64,000 bases of DNA from Streptomyces sp. L2 (GTDB taxonomy: Bacteria > Actinomycetota > Actinomycetes > Streptomycetales > Streptomycetaceae). Numbering within the stretch: the first letter of the stretch is position 1; each line of letters starts with the position of its first letter. The stretch is from assembly GCF_004124325.1 (NCBI RefSeq), contig NZ_QBDT01000001.1, forward strand, positions 620,001 to 684,000. Reading direction: 5' to 3'. Below the pieces are notes generated by a model. The model saw only the letters and a list, made by a program, of their open reading frames with translations. It did no database searches and was not told the origin of the DNA. A program made the translations under genes and the position numbers. Shown in pieces: positions 6,890 to 17,336 of the stretch.

Positions 6890-9044
6890 GACCGGTCAGC
6901 ACCCGGTCGGGGGTCAGCGGGAGTTCGCGCAGCCGGACGCCGGTGGCGTGGTGGACGGCGTTGCCGATGGCGGCGGCGGTGCCGACGATGCCGATCTCGC
7001 CGATGCCCTTGCTGCCCATGGGGTTGAGGTGGGGGTCGTCCTCGTCGATCCAGTCGGCCTCGATGTCGGGGACGTCGGCGTGCGCCGGCACGTGGTAGGC
7101 GGCGAGGTCGGCCTCGGTGAAGTCACCGAACGCGGGGTCCAGGGTGCTGCCCTCGGTCAGGGCCATGCCGAGGCCCATGGTCATGCCGCCGGTGAACTGG
7201 GAGCGCGCGGTGCGGGCGTTGAGGATGTGCCCGGCGGCGAAGATCCCGAGCAGCCGCCGTACCCGGGTCTCGCCGGTCACGGTGTCGACGGTGACCTCGG
7301 CGAAGTGGGCGCCGAACGCGTGCCGGGCGTAGGGGCTGTCGGCGTCGGCGAGGCCGCGGGTGTTGTCGTGTGCGTCGAGGCCGCCGTCGGGCAGCGGGCC
7401 GGTGTGCACGGCGAGCCGGCCGGACAGTTCGGCGCAGGCCCGGTGTACGGCCCAGCCCCAGGAGGCGGTACCCGCGGAGCCGCCGGCGACCGGGGCCGGG
7501 GGCAGGTCGCTGCGGCCGATCTCGGTGCGCACCCGGTCCACGGGCACGCCGAGGGCGTCGGCGGCGATCTGCGCGAGGACGGTACGGGCGCCGGTGCCGA
7601 TGTCGGCCGCGTTGACCCGGACGGTGAACGTGCCATCGGGCAGGGCGTGCGCGGACGCGGCGGACGGCCAGGCGTAGACGGGGTAGGTGGCCGCGGCCAC
7701 GCCGGTGCCGACGAGCAGCGGGCCCTCGGTGCGGGAGCGGGGGCGCGGGTCGCGGTCCGCCCAGCCGAAGCGGCGGGCGCCCTCGCGCAGGCACGCCACG
7801 AGGTGCCGGCTGCTGAACGGCTTGCCGCTCCCGGGTTCGTGCTCCGGATCGTTGCGGACGCGCAGTTCGACCGGGTCCATGCCGAGCGCGTCGGCGAGTT
7901 CGTCGACGGCGGACTCCAGGGCGTACATGCCCGGTGTCTCGCCGGGCGCGCGCATCCAGGACGGGCTGGGCACGTCCAGCGCGACCACGCGGTGGGTGCT
8001 GAGCAGGTGCGGCGCCGCGTACATGACGCGGGAGGGCACGGCCGCCTGTTCCACGAACTCCTTGACCCGGGAGGTCTGGGTGGTGACCTCGTGCAGCAGC
8101 GCGGTGAGCGTGCCGTCGGGGCGGGCGCCGAGCCGCAGCCGGTGCAGGGTGGGGGCGCGGTGGCCGACGGAGGTGGGCATGAGGCGGCGCGGCCAGGCCA
8201 GGGTGACGGGCCGGCCGGTGTGCCGGGCGGCCAGCGCGGCGAGGACGGTGTCGGGGCGCGGGGTGCCCTTGGAGCCGAATCCGCCGCCGACGTGTTCGCC
8301 GACGACCAGGACGTGGTCCCGGGGCAGCTCGAACAGTCCGGCGAGCACGGCCCGGACGCTCGTGCCGCCCTGGGTGGAGGTGTACAGGGTGAGCCGGTCG
8401 CCGTCCCAGTGGGCGGTGGTGGTGTGCGGTTCCATCGGGTGGTTGTGCAGGGGCGGGACGTGGTAGGCGACGTCGACGCGGACGTCGGAGGCGGCGTACG
8501 CGCCCTCGGGATCGCCGTGTTCGACGCGGCCCGGGTAGCCGCCGTTGGCGGTCTCGGGTTCGTAGGCGTCGGGGTGTTCGGGGGTGAGACGCAGGTCGGC
8601 GGGTTCGGTGGCGTAGGTGACCCGGACGGCGTGGGCGGCGGCGCGGGCGGCTTCCAGGGTGTCGGCGACGGCGAGGGCGACGCACCAGCCGCGGTGCGGC
8701 ACGTCCGGGTTCTGCAGGACGGCGAGGGTGGCGTCCTCCGGTTCGGCGAGGCGCGGGGCGTCGGCGTGGGTGAGGACGGCGAGGACGCCGGGCAGGGCGA
8801 GGGCCTCGGTGGCGTCCACGGCGGTGACCCGGCCGCGTGCCACGGCGGCGGGCACGGGCCAGGCGTGGGCGCGGCCGGGGAGGGCGTACTCGGCGGCGTA
8901 GCGGGCGGTGCCGGCGACCTTCTGCCGCCCTTCGCGGCGCTCCACCGGGGCGCCGAGGGCGGCCCCGGCGCCGTCCTGGGCGGTGCCGGTGCGGCGGCCC
9001 GCGGCGTCCGGGGTCGTGCCGGTGCGGTCCGTGGGGTCCTGCAT
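6876..9044 (-). CDS. Aldehyde oxidoreductase/xanthine dehydrogenase-type molybdenum-binding subunit (PaoC-like)
   Basis: A 722-residue molybdopterin-binding catalytic subunit. After a polar N-terminus it shows DAPVERREGRQKVAGTARY-like opening motif (VERREGRQKVAGTARYAAEY), YHVPPLHNHPMEPHTT, GEHVGGGFGSKG, WMRAPGETPGMYALESAVDELA and the C-terminal KGIGEIGIVGTAAAIGNAV, whose GxGE carries the catalytic Glu of the xanthine-oxidase family. It is the last gene of a three-gene operon, 26 nt after the FAD subunit with GAGGAGG 6 nt before its ATG. With the [4Fe-4S]-type Cys set in its FAD partner it fits PaoABC-like aldehyde oxidation. No export signal is seen, so a cytoplasmic location is likely. The extended upstream frame overlaps the FAD gene and is not coding. 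Confidence 0.88.
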   Translation of the reverse strand: MQDPTDRTGTTPDAAGRRTGTAQDGAGAALGAPVERREGRQKVAGTARYAAEYALPGRAHAWPVPAAVARGRVTAVDATEALALPGVLAVLTHADAPRLAEPEDATLAVLQNPDVPHRGWCVALAVADTLEAARAAAHAVRVTYATEPADLRLTPEHPDAYEPETANGGYPGRVEHGDPEGAYAASDVRVDVAYHVPPLHNHPMEPHTTTAHWDGDRLTLYTSTQGGTSVRAVLAGLFELPRDHVLVVGEHVGGGFGSKGTPRPDTVLAALAARHTGRPVTLAWPRRLMPTSVGHRAPTLHRLRLGARPDGTLTALLHEVTTQTSRVKEFVEQAAVPSRVMYAAPHLLSTHRVVALDVPSPSWMRAPGETPGMYALESAVDELADALGMDPVELRVRNDPEHEPGSGKPFSSRHLVACLREGARRFGWADRDPRPRSRTEGPLLVGTGVAAATYPVYAWPSAASAHALPDGTFTVRVNAADIGTGARTVLAQIAADALGVPVDRVRTEIGRSDLPPAPVAGGSAGTASWGWAVHRACAELSGRLAVHTGPLPDGGLDAHDNTRGLADADSPYARHAFGAHFAEVTVDTVTGETRVRRLLGIFAAGHILNARTARSQFTGGMTMGLGMALTEGSTLDPAFGDFTEADLAAYHVPAHADVPDIEADWIDEDDPHLNPMGSKGIGEIGIVGTAAAIGNAVHHATGVRLRELPLTPDRVLTGLLAA

Positions 9045-9070
9045 GGGGGTCCTCCTCGGGCGTGGCGTGG

Positions 9071-10062
<992 letters not shown>

Positions 10063-10066
<4 letters not shown>

Positions 10067-10623
10067 CGGATCACGTCCTCGACTGCGTCGACGATGCGCG
10101 GGTAGGCGCCGCAGCGGCACAGGTTGCCGCTCAGCCGTTCGCGGATCTCGGGCCGGTCCAGCGGCATGGGCCCGCCGGAGGGGGTGGCCGGGTCGGTGAT
10201 CTGCGAGGGGTGTCCGGCGCGGGCCTCGGCGAGCATGCCGACGGCGGAGCAGATCTGGCCGGGGGTGCAGTAGCCGCACTGGAGGGCGTCGCGGTCGAGG
10301 AACGCCTGCTGGAGGGCGTGCGGCTCCTCGCCGTCGCCGCTGAGCCCCTCGACGGTGGTGATCTCCGTGCCGTCGAGGGTGACGGCGAGGAGCAGGCAGC
10401 TGTCGACGCGGCGGCCGTCGACCAGGACGGTGCAGGCTCCGCACTGGCCGTGGTCGCAGCCCTTCTTGGAGCCGGTGAGGTCGAGGTCGTCGCGCAGTAC
10501 GTCGAGCAGGACGCGCCGGTGGTCGAGGAGCAGGGTGTGCGGTTTCCCGTTCACCCGCAGGGTGACCTCGGACTGCCGGCCGGAGGCGTTGCCGCGGGTC
10601 CCGGTCTCGTTTTCGCTGGTCAT
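10063..10623 (-). CDS. Aldehyde oxidoreductase [2Fe-2S] subunit (PaoA-like)
   Basis: A 186-residue iron-sulfur subunit with both cluster motifs: plant-type CDHGQCGACTVLVDG (near residue 60) and C-terminal CGYCTPGQICSAVG plus LSGNLCRCGAYPRIVDAV. It opens the operon and is coupled to the FAD gene by a GTGA overlap. Unlike E. coli PaoA there is no twin-arginine signal in its first 20 residues, so the complex is probably cytoplasmic. Start: ATG at 10621-10623 with GGAAGG about 11 nt upstream. The upstream 118 bp separate it from the lectin gene on the same strand. Confidence 0.9.
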
Positions 10624-10741
10624 GGCGGGGACGACCTTCCGCAGGGGCCGTGGGGGCCGTGGTGCCGTGCAGACCGCGTATCCAGGCGGCGACGGCTCAC
10701 ACGTCCCCTGCGGAACAGGTGGGTCGGGGAGGGGCGAGGAG

Positions 10742-12961
10742 TCAGGGATAGCGGACGAGGTCGGCCACGTTGCTCGCCGTGTTCGAGGGCCCTCCGGTGC
10801 CGTTGACGACGTGGCTGATGGTGCCGGTGCCGCCGAGGGACACGGTCACCATGCTGGTGAAGCGCACGCCGGGCGTGTCGGGCGCCTCGATGGCCCGGTC
10901 GGCGACGACGCCGGGGTTCGAGCTGAAGTAGCAGTAGCTGCCGAGGCCGTACGCCTGGTGGGAGGTGACGGAGTCGGCGACCTTGTAGGCGGCGTAGCCG
11001 CGGGTGGAGCCGTGGCTCCAGGCGGACTGGTTCGGCGGGTCGTACGGCATCTCGTTCTGGAAGAAGTAGGTGCGGCCGCCGTCGCCGTTCCACTGCACCT
11101 GGTACTTCTGGAAATGCTCCACGAACAGCCCGTACATGGTGACGCCGGCGCCGTTGACGACGAGCCCGGTGTCGGCGGTGTTGCTGGTCCAGCCGACGCC
11201 GCTGCCGTGGTCGGCGCGCCAGATCCACATGTGGTCGCCGATGACGTCGTCGCTGTTGACGACGAGGCCGGTGGCCGCCTTGCCGACGCCGGCGCCGCCG
11301 ACGCGGAAGTACACGTCGTGCAGGGAGGTCGGGTCGGCCGCGTGGGAGGCGCCGGAGCCGGCCGGCCCGACCTCGACGAGGGTCTTCGAGCTGGTCGTGC
11401 CGGCGTCGAAGAGGAGCCCGGCGATCTTGACGCCGTCCACGTCGGCGACGGTCATCGCGGTGACGCCGCCGTCCGGCACGAAGGTGGCGAGCCCGAGACC
11501 GAGGACGACGGTGTCGGGGCGGGTCACCCTCAGGGTCTGGTCGAGGTGGTAGACGCCGGGGGTGACGAGGAGGTTCTTGCCGTCGGCGAGGGCGGCGTTG
11601 ATGTCGGCGGCGGTGGCGCCGGGCTTGACGACGTAGAACGCGCTCAGCGGGAGCGAGGTGCCGGCCGGGTGGCCGTCCGCCCAGCTGGTGGCCGCCGAGT
11701 CGGTGCGCACGGCCGGCACGAACACCTGGTAGGCGCCGGAGCCGTCGACGTACAGGAACGGCTTCTCCCGGCTGACCGGGCTCGTGGCGACCGTGGTGTA
11801 CGGCGGCTTGGGGAAGCTGGTGGCGGGGACGCCCTGGCTGCCGACGAAGACCATGTTCCAGTTGGAGCCGGTCCAGCCGCCGAGCCGGGAGTTGCGGGTC
11901 AGCCACTGCTGCTGGCTGCCGGAGTTCACCGTGCCGTCGATCCTGCTGTCGGCGAGGTAGCCGCCGGAGGACCAGCCGCCGTCGTCCAGGGCGAGGTCGC
12001 CGCGCAGGTGCATCCGCCGGTACGGCGCGGCCTGCGAGACCGCCCAGCGGTCGGCGCCCCCGGTGGGGTCGACGGACAGGTTCTCGGCACCGCGCCAGAA
12101 GTTCTGGGTGGCGTTGCCCTGGAACCAGTCGGCCTCGGCGTGGACTGCGCCGTCGATGCTGACGGCGTCGGGGGTCAGGCCGAGACCCAGGACCTGGGTG
12201 TAGAAGCCGACGTTGACGTCCGCGTCGTAGGCGCCGGGCTTGAACAGGACGGCGTAGCGCTGGGAGCCGAACTGGTTGGTCTCCTGCTGCTTGAAGATCG
12301 CGTCGAGCTTGCCCTGGATCGCGGAGGCGGACATGGAGGGGTCGAAGACGACGACGTTCGGGCCGAGGTCGGGGTCGTTCACGGACCGGTCCACGGGGAC
12401 CACCTGGAAGCGCTGGGAGTCTGTGCCATTGCACGTGTACTGCTGCAACTGGACGCTGTTCGCGGTCGAGGCCCCGGGGTCGTCCAGGCACTTGCCGCTG
12501 TTGCGGTTGACGAAGTGGTAGGCGCCGCCGCCGTCGTCGACGGGCCGCCACTGCTGGTTGGCCCCGCCGCCGTACCCCCACAGGTGCACAGGCGCGCTGT
12601 CGGCGGTGGAGACGTCGGCGACGTCCACGACCTGACCGGTGTCGTTATGGGCGTTGATGCGGACGTATCCGTCGCCGGCGTCGGTGAGGCTCCACTGCTG
12701 GGCGCCGGTGCCATTGCACGTGTACTGCTGGACGACGGTGCCGTTGGCGGTGCCGGCCGAGCGGGCGTCCAGGCACTTGCCGCTCGCGGCGTTCAGCAGC
12801 GTGGCGAAGCCGGTGGGCAGCGCGGCCGCCGCCCGGGTGGCGGCGGCGGGAGGGGAAGCGGCGGCGGCGTGGGCGGGGGCGCCGGTGAGCAGGGCCGCGG
12901 CGGTCAGGGCGACCACGGCGGCGGCCGTGGCCGGTCTGCGGTGGGGGGTGTGGGGCAGCAC
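10742..12961 (-). CDS. Secreted ricin-B-lectin / right-handed beta-helix protein
   Basis: About 739 residues. GTG at 12959-12961 is chosen because GAAAGG lies 6 nt upstream and the protein then begins directly with a signal peptide (RRPATAAAVVALTAAALLTG, cleaved after APAHA). Residues about 35-180 form a ricin-B lectin domain with QxW repeats (GTGAQQWSL, GANQQWRPV, NSGKCLDDPG). The remaining ~550 residues look like a pectate-lyase-type beta-helix (repeated VDGVKIAGLLFDAG, NGAGVTMYGLFVEHFQKYQVQWNGDGG). The lectin suggests binding to galactose- or xylose-type glycans. Homologs are recalled as variously named; the enzymatic activity is not determined. A longer TTG start at 13018 would give an odd Pro-rich leader. 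Confidence 0.7.
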   Translation of the reverse strand: MLPHTPHRRPATAAAVVALTAAALLTGAPAHAAAASPPAAATRAAAALPTGFATLLNAASGKCLDARSAGTANGTVVQQYTCNGTGAQQWSLTDAGDGYVRINAHNDTGQVVDVADVSTADSAPVHLWGYGGGANQQWRPVDDGGGAYHFVNRNSGKCLDDPGASTANSVQLQQYTCNGTDSQRFQVVPVDRSVNDPDLGPNVVVFDPSMSASAIQGKLDAIFKQQETNQFGSQRYAVLFKPGAYDADVNVGFYTQVLGLGLTPDAVSIDGAVHAEADWFQGNATQNFWRGAENLSVDPTGGADRWAVSQAAPYRRMHLRGDLALDDGGWSSGGYLADSRIDGTVNSGSQQQWLTRNSRLGGWTGSNWNMVFVGSQGVPATSFPKPPYTTVATSPVSREKPFLYVDGSGAYQVFVPAVRTDSAATSWADGHPAGTSLPLSAFYVVKPGATAADINAALADGKNLLVTPGVYHLDQTLRVTRPDTVVLGLGLATFVPDGGVTAMTVADVDGVKIAGLLFDAGTTSSKTLVEVGPAGSGASHAADPTSLHDVYFRVGGAGVGKAATGLVVNSDDVIGDHMWIWRADHGSGVGWTSNTADTGLVVNGAGVTMYGLFVEHFQKYQVQWNGDGGRTYFFQNEMPYDPPNQSAWSHGSTRGYAAYKVADSVTSHQAYGLGSYCYFSSNPGVVADRAIEAPDTPGVRFTSMVTVSLGGTGTISHVVNGTGGPSNTASNVADLVRYP

Positions 12962-13043
12962 GGGGGGCCTTTCGCGCGGGGATGGGGAGAAAGGGCGGGG
13001 CAGCACGCACAGCTTCAATTGAGACGGCTTTATTTAAGGCGTG

Positions 13044-13072
13044 AAGCTAAAGGTCTGCACCAACGACGTCAA
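13044..13072 (-). promoter_or_regulatory. Promoter of the lectin/beta-helix gene
   Basis: On the minus strand TTGACG (13067-13072) and TAGCTT (13044-13049) are separated by 17 nt, a good vegetative-type promoter, about 80 bp upstream of the proposed GTG. The region is AT-richer than its surroundings. Confidence 0.5.
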
Positions 13073-13116
13073 GAGGTCGTACGTCAACTGCCCCGATGCG
13101 CCCCCCGCGTCGGGCC

Positions 13117-15033
13117 TCAGCCGACCGGCACCCCGGCGTCCGGCACCCCGGCGTCCGGCTCGTCCGGCTCCTGGCGCTTCGCGAACTGGGTGCGGTGCAG
13201 TTCGGCGTAGCGCCCGCCGGCCGCGAGGAGTTCGTCGTGGGTGCCGCGCTCCACGATCCGGCCGGCCTCGACGACGAGGATCTGGTCGGCGGCCCGGACG
13301 GTGGAGAGCCGGTGGGCGATCACCACGGCGGTGCGGCCCGCGAGAGCCTCGGTGAGGGCCTCCTGGACGGCCGCCTCGGAGGTGTTGTCGAGGTGCGCGG
13401 TGGCCTCGTCGAGGATGACCACGCGCTGGCGGGCCAGCAGCAGCCGGGCGATGGTCATCCGCTGGCGTTCGCCGCCGGACAGCCGGTAGCCGCGTTCGCC
13501 CACGACCGTGTCCAGGCCGTCGGGCAGGGAGCGTACGACCTCGTCGAGACGGGCCCGGCCGAGCGCGTCCCACAACTCCCCGTCGGTGGCGTCGGGGCAG
13601 GCCAGGAGCAGGTTGGCGCGGACGGAGTCGTGGAAGAGGTGGCCGTCCTGCGTGACCATGCCGAGGGTGGCGCGCAGCGAGGCCGCGCTCAGGTCGCGGA
13701 CGTCGACCCCGCCGACGCGGACGGCGCCGCCGTCGACGTCGTAGAGGCGCGGGAGCAGGCTCGCGATGGTGGACTTGCCGGCACCGGACGAGCCGACCAG
13801 GGCGACCGTCTGCCCGGGTTCGGCGCGGAAGGTGATGCCGTGCAGCACCTCGGCGCCGCCGCGCGTGTCCAGGGCGGCGACCTCCTCCAGGGAGGCGAGG
13901 GAGACCTGGTCGGCGGCCGGGTAGGCGAACCGGACGTCGTCGAACTCGACGGCGACCGGCCCCTCGGGCACCTCGACGGCGTCCGGCTTCTCCTCGATGA
14001 GCGGCTTCAGGTCGAGCACTTCGAAGACCCGCTCGAAGCTGACCAGCGCGCTCATCACCTCCACGCGGGCGCCGGCGAGCGCGGTCAGCGGCGCGTACAG
14101 CCGGGTCAGCAGCAGGGCGAGGGAGACGATCGCGCCCGCCTGCAGGGTGCCCCGGATCGCGAACCAGCCGCCGAGGCCGTAGACGAGGGCCAGGGCGAGC
14201 GCGGAGACGAGGGTGAGCGCGGTGATGAACACCGACTGCGCGGTCGCCGTACGCACGCCGATGTCACGCACCATGCGGGCGCGGGCGGCGAACTCCACCG
14301 ACTCCTCGTCCGGCCGCCCGAACAGCTTCACCAGCGTGGCGCCGGGGGCGGAGAAGCGCTCGGTCATGCGGGTGCCCATGGCCGCGTTCAGCGCGGCGGC
14401 CTCCCGCTGCATCCGGGCCATCCGGCTGCCCATGCGGCGGGCGGGCAGCACGAACACCGGCAGCAGGACCAGGGCGAGCAGGGTGATCTGCCAGGACAGG
14501 GTGAGCATGACGGCGAGGGTGAGCAGCAGGGTCACCAGGTTGGTGACCACGCCGGACAGCGTGTTGGCGAACGCCCGCTGGGCGCCGATCACGTCGTTGT
14601 TGAGACGGCTGACGAGCGCTCCCGTACGGGTACGTGTGAAGAACGCGACCGGCATGCGCTGCACATGATCGAACACAGCCGTTCTGAGGTCGAGGATGAG
14701 TCCCTCCCCGAGCGTCGCCGACAGCCGCCGCCCGAGGATGCCGAGCGCCGCCTCGGCGAGCGCGACGACCGCGATCAGCAGGGCGAGCCGGACGACCCGG
14801 CCGGAGTCGTGGCCCGCCACGATCGTGTCGACGACGCGGCCGGCCAGCACGGGGGTGGCCACGGCGAGCAGTGCGGTGAGCACCCCGAGCAGCACGAAAC
14901 GGGCGATGCCCGCGCGGTGCGGGCGGGCGAAGGCGGCGATGCGGCGTAGCGTCGCGCGGGCGAAGGGGCGGCGTTCCGCCTGCGCGGTCATCACGCTGTG
15001 CAGCTGCGTCCAGGCGGTGGTCTCCATGCTCAT
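13117..15033 (-). CDS. ABC exporter, fused permease and ATPase
   Basis: A 638-residue half-transporter of the MsbA/MDR type. Residues about 30-330 hold six membrane segments (AGIARFVLLGVLTALLAVATPVL, LVTLLLTLAVMLTLSW, ALALALVYGLGGWFA). The ATPase has Walker A VGSSGAGKSTIA, Q-loop MVTQDGHLF, signature RLSGGERQRMTIAR, Walker B VVILDEATAHLD and the H-switch IAHRLST. It should act as a homodimer exporting a lipid, drug or peptide; nothing nearby names the cargo. It is divergent from the enoyl-CoA hydratase gene. The ATG at 15033 lacks a strong ribosome site; ATG codons at 15027 and 14991 are alternatives. Confidence 0.9.
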   Translation of the reverse strand: MSMETTAWTQLHSVMTAQAERRPFARATLRRIAAFARPHRAGIARFVLLGVLTALLAVATPVLAGRVVDTIVAGHDSGRVVRLALLIAVVALAEAALGILGRRLSATLGEGLILDLRTAVFDHVQRMPVAFFTRTRTGALVSRLNNDVIGAQRAFANTLSGVVTNLVTLLLTLAVMLTLSWQITLLALVLLPVFVLPARRMGSRMARMQREAAALNAAMGTRMTERFSAPGATLVKLFGRPDEESVEFAARARMVRDIGVRTATAQSVFITALTLVSALALALVYGLGGWFAIRGTLQAGAIVSLALLLTRLYAPLTALAGARVEVMSALVSFERVFEVLDLKPLIEEKPDAVEVPEGPVAVEFDDVRFAYPAADQVSLASLEEVAALDTRGGAEVLHGITFRAEPGQTVALVGSSGAGKSTIASLLPRLYDVDGGAVRVGGVDVRDLSAASLRATLGMVTQDGHLFHDSVRANLLLACPDATDGELWDALGRARLDEVVRSLPDGLDTVVGERGYRLSGGERQRMTIARLLLARQRVVILDEATAHLDNTSEAAVQEALTEALAGRTAVVIAHRLSTVRAADQILVVEAGRIVERGTHDELLAAGGRYAELHRTQFAKRQEPDEPDAGVPDAGVPVG

Positions 15034-15215
15034 GGGGAGACGGTAGGACGCGGGACGCCGTCCGGGTCAAGCTTCGCAGGGGTTTCACCTGGGCCGAGGG
15101 TGCTGTCCGACCCTGGGGGCGCCGGTGCGGGTGGGGGGCCGCTGAGGCAGAGTGATCCTCCCAGCCGAGGCGGCCCGGTGTGCCCGGCCGCCGCCCGAGG
15201 AAGGAGTCAGCCGTC

Positions 15216-15980
15216 GTGCCGGTGCGTACCGAACGCGGGGACCATGTCACCACCGTCATCCTGTCGCGGCCCGAGGCCCGCAACGCGGTCGACGGCCCGA
15301 CGGCCGCCGAACTGGCCGCCGCCTTCCGGGAGTTCGAGGCCGACGACGACGCCCGGGTGGCCGTGCTGTGGGGCGAGGGCGGCACGTTCTGCGCGGGCGC
15401 GGACCTGAAGGCGATCGGCACCGGGCGGGGCAACCGGGTGGCCGCGGAGGGCGACGGGCCGATGGGGCCGACCCGGATGCGGCTGTCCAAGCCGGTGATC
15501 GCCGCCGTGGCCGGGCACGCGGTCGCGGGCGGCCTGGAGCTGGCCCTGTGGTGCGATCTGCGGGTCGCCGAGGAGGACGCGGTGTTCGGGGTGTTCTGCC
15601 GCCGCTGGGGGGTGCCGCTCATCGACGGCGGCACGGTACGGCTGCCCCGGCTCATCGGCACCAGCCGGGCCATGGACATGATCCTGACGGGGCGTCCCGT
15701 GCCGGCGCGTGAGGCGTACGACATCGGTCTGGCCAACCGGCTCGTGCCCCCGGGCCGTTCCCGGCAGGAGGCGGAGGAACTCGCGGCGTCGCTGGCCCGC
15801 TTCCCGCAGGCCTGCCTGCGCAGCGACCGGGCCTCCGTGCTGGACCAGGAGGGCCTGGACGAGGAGACGGCCGTACGGCGTGAACTGGCCCACGGTGAGG
15901 CGGTGTTGGCGGAGAGCCTCAAGGGGGCGGCGAGGTTCGCCGCGGGCGCGGGACGGCACGGGTCCACGGCGGACTTCTGA
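15216..15980 (+). CDS. Enoyl-CoA hydratase/isomerase-family protein
   Basis: A 254-residue crotonase-fold enzyme. LSRPEARNAVDGPTAAEL, the oxyanion-hole loop GEGGTFCAGADLKAIG, and VAGHAVAGGLELALWCDLRVA with the second oxyanion residues are all present. The hydratase Glu of the GxxPE region is not obvious: the site reads FCRRWGVPLIDGG, as in many unassigned crotonases, so hydratase activity is uncertain. Start: GTG 15216 with AGGAAGGAG 9 nt upstream. It is a single gene, divergent from the exporter. Likely role in acyl-CoA metabolism; substrate unknown. Confidence 0.85.
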   Translation: MPVRTERGDHVTTVILSRPEARNAVDGPTAAELAAAFREFEADDDARVAVLWGEGGTFCAGADLKAIGTGRGNRVAAEGDGPMGPTRMRLSKPVIAAVAGHAVAGGLELALWCDLRVAEEDAVFGVFCRRWGVPLIDGGTVRLPRLIGTSRAMDMILTGRPVPAREAYDIGLANRLVPPGRSRQEAEELAASLARFPQACLRSDRASVLDQEGLDEETAVRRELAHGEAVLAESLKGAARFAAGAGRHGSTADF

Positions 15981-16163
15981 CCGGCGCCGACCGCACGGAC
16001 CGGGTGCGAACGACCCTGCCGGATGAGGCAGGATGAGCGTCCGCGCCGATCACCGCAGTCCGGGTGACCGGCGCGAACGCTTCCCGAACCCCGGACAGGT
16101 GACCCACGTGACGAGACTTCGCTTCCGGCCCCGAGTTGCGGCCTCGCGCCCGGGAGGTGCCCG

Positions 16164-17255
16164 GTGAACCGCGCACCGACCCTGGACGACTTCGTCCTCG
16201 CCGGAATCGCCCTGGCGGCGGGCCTGTTGCTGGCGTTCGTCGCCCGCGCGGTGCTGCGCTGGCTCGCCGGTCACGCCGAGCGGACGCGGTGGAGCGGCGA
16301 CGACGTCATCGTGGACGCCCTGCGCACGGTCGTGCCGTGGGCGTCGGTGGCGGGCGGAGCGGCCTCCGCCGCCGCGGTGCTGCCGCTGACCCGGACCGTG
16401 CAGCACCAGGTGAACCAGACCCTCCAGGTGCTGCTCATCCTCGTGGTGACCCTGTCCGCGGCCCGGGTGGTCTCCGGCCTGGTCCGCACGGTCACCATGT
16501 CCCGTTCGGGTGTGGCGGGTTCGGCCACCATCTTCGTCAACATCACCCGCGTGCTGGTCCTCGCGATCGGCTTCCTGGTGATGCTCCAGACGCTCGGCAT
16601 CTCCATAGCGCCACTGCTCACCGCCCTGGGTGTCGGCGGTCTGGCCGTCGCGCTGGCACTGCAGGACACCCTGGCGAACCTCTTCGCGGGCGTGCACATC
16701 CTCGCCTCCAAGACCGTGCAGCCGGGCGACTACATCCGGCTCAGCAGCGGCGAGGAGGGCTACGTGGTCGACATCAACTGGCGCCAGACGACGGTACGGC
16801 AGCTGTCCAACAACCTGGTCGTCATCCCCAACGGGCAACTGGCGAAGACCAACATGACCAACTACTCCCGCCCCGAGCAGCAGCTGACGATCGTGGTGCA
16901 GGCGGGCGTGGGCTACGACTCCGACCTGGAGCACGTGGAGCGCGTGACCGCGGAGGTGGTCACCGAGGTCATGACCGACATCACCGGCGCCGTCCCGGAC
17001 CATGAGCCCGCCGTCCGCTTCCACACCTTCGGCGACTCCCGCATCGGGTTCTCCGTGATCCTCGGGATCGGCGAGTTCAGCGACCAGTACCGCATCAAGC
17101 ACGAGTTCATCAAACGCCTCCACCGCCGCTACCACGCGGAGGGCATCACCATCCCGGCCCCGACCAGGACGGTCGCCCTCCAGCAGGGCGCGGTGCTGAT
17201 ACCGCAGCAGCGGAGCGGGGAGGACGCGGGGGCGGGGTACACGGGGGGCGAGTAG
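16164..17255 (+). CDS. MscS-family mechanosensitive channel
   Basis: A 363-residue membrane protein. Hydrophobic segments lie near residues 8-30, 50-75, 90-110 and 128-150. The pore-lining helix LGVGGLAVALALQDTLANLFAGVHIL carries the Gly/Ala packing typical of MscS TM3 (residues about 152-177). The beta domain follows (VQPGDYIRL, EGYVVDINWRQTTVRQLSNNLVVIPNGQLAKTNMTNYS split by family motifs NxxVxIPN). Start: GTG 16164 with GGGAGG 7 nt upstream. It probably opens on hypo-osmotic shock. In the gap 15981-16163 there is a hairpin CCTGCC-N6-GGCAGG at 16015-16032, a possible terminator for the preceding gene. Confidence 0.9.
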   Translation: MNRAPTLDDFVLAGIALAAGLLLAFVARAVLRWLAGHAERTRWSGDDVIVDALRTVVPWASVAGGAASAAAVLPLTRTVQHQVNQTLQVLLILVVTLSAARVVSGLVRTVTMSRSGVAGSATIFVNITRVLVLAIGFLVMLQTLGISIAPLLTALGVGGLAVALALQDTLANLFAGVHILASKTVQPGDYIRLSSGEEGYVVDINWRQTTVRQLSNNLVVIPNGQLAKTNMTNYSRPEQQLTIVVQAGVGYDSDLEHVERVTAEVVTEVMTDITGAVPDHEPAVRFHTFGDSRIGFSVILGIGEFSDQYRIKHEFIKRLHRRYHAEGITIPAPTRTVALQQGAVLIPQQRSGEDAGAGYTGGE

Positions 17256-17336
17256 CGGGCGGACGGGGGCGGGGCGGCGGCGAGGCAGCCGGCGGCGGGG
17301 AGCCGGTTCCGCGTTCGACCGTATGCTCGAAGCGAT

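Noticed and set aside
10355..13210. 951-codon plus-strand frame over the lectin gene
   Set aside because: Low-complexity Gly/Val/Ala shadow of the minus-strand lectin/beta-helix gene.
13096..14949. 617-codon plus-strand frame over the ABC exporter
   Set aside because: Shadow frame; the minus strand shows all ABC motifs.
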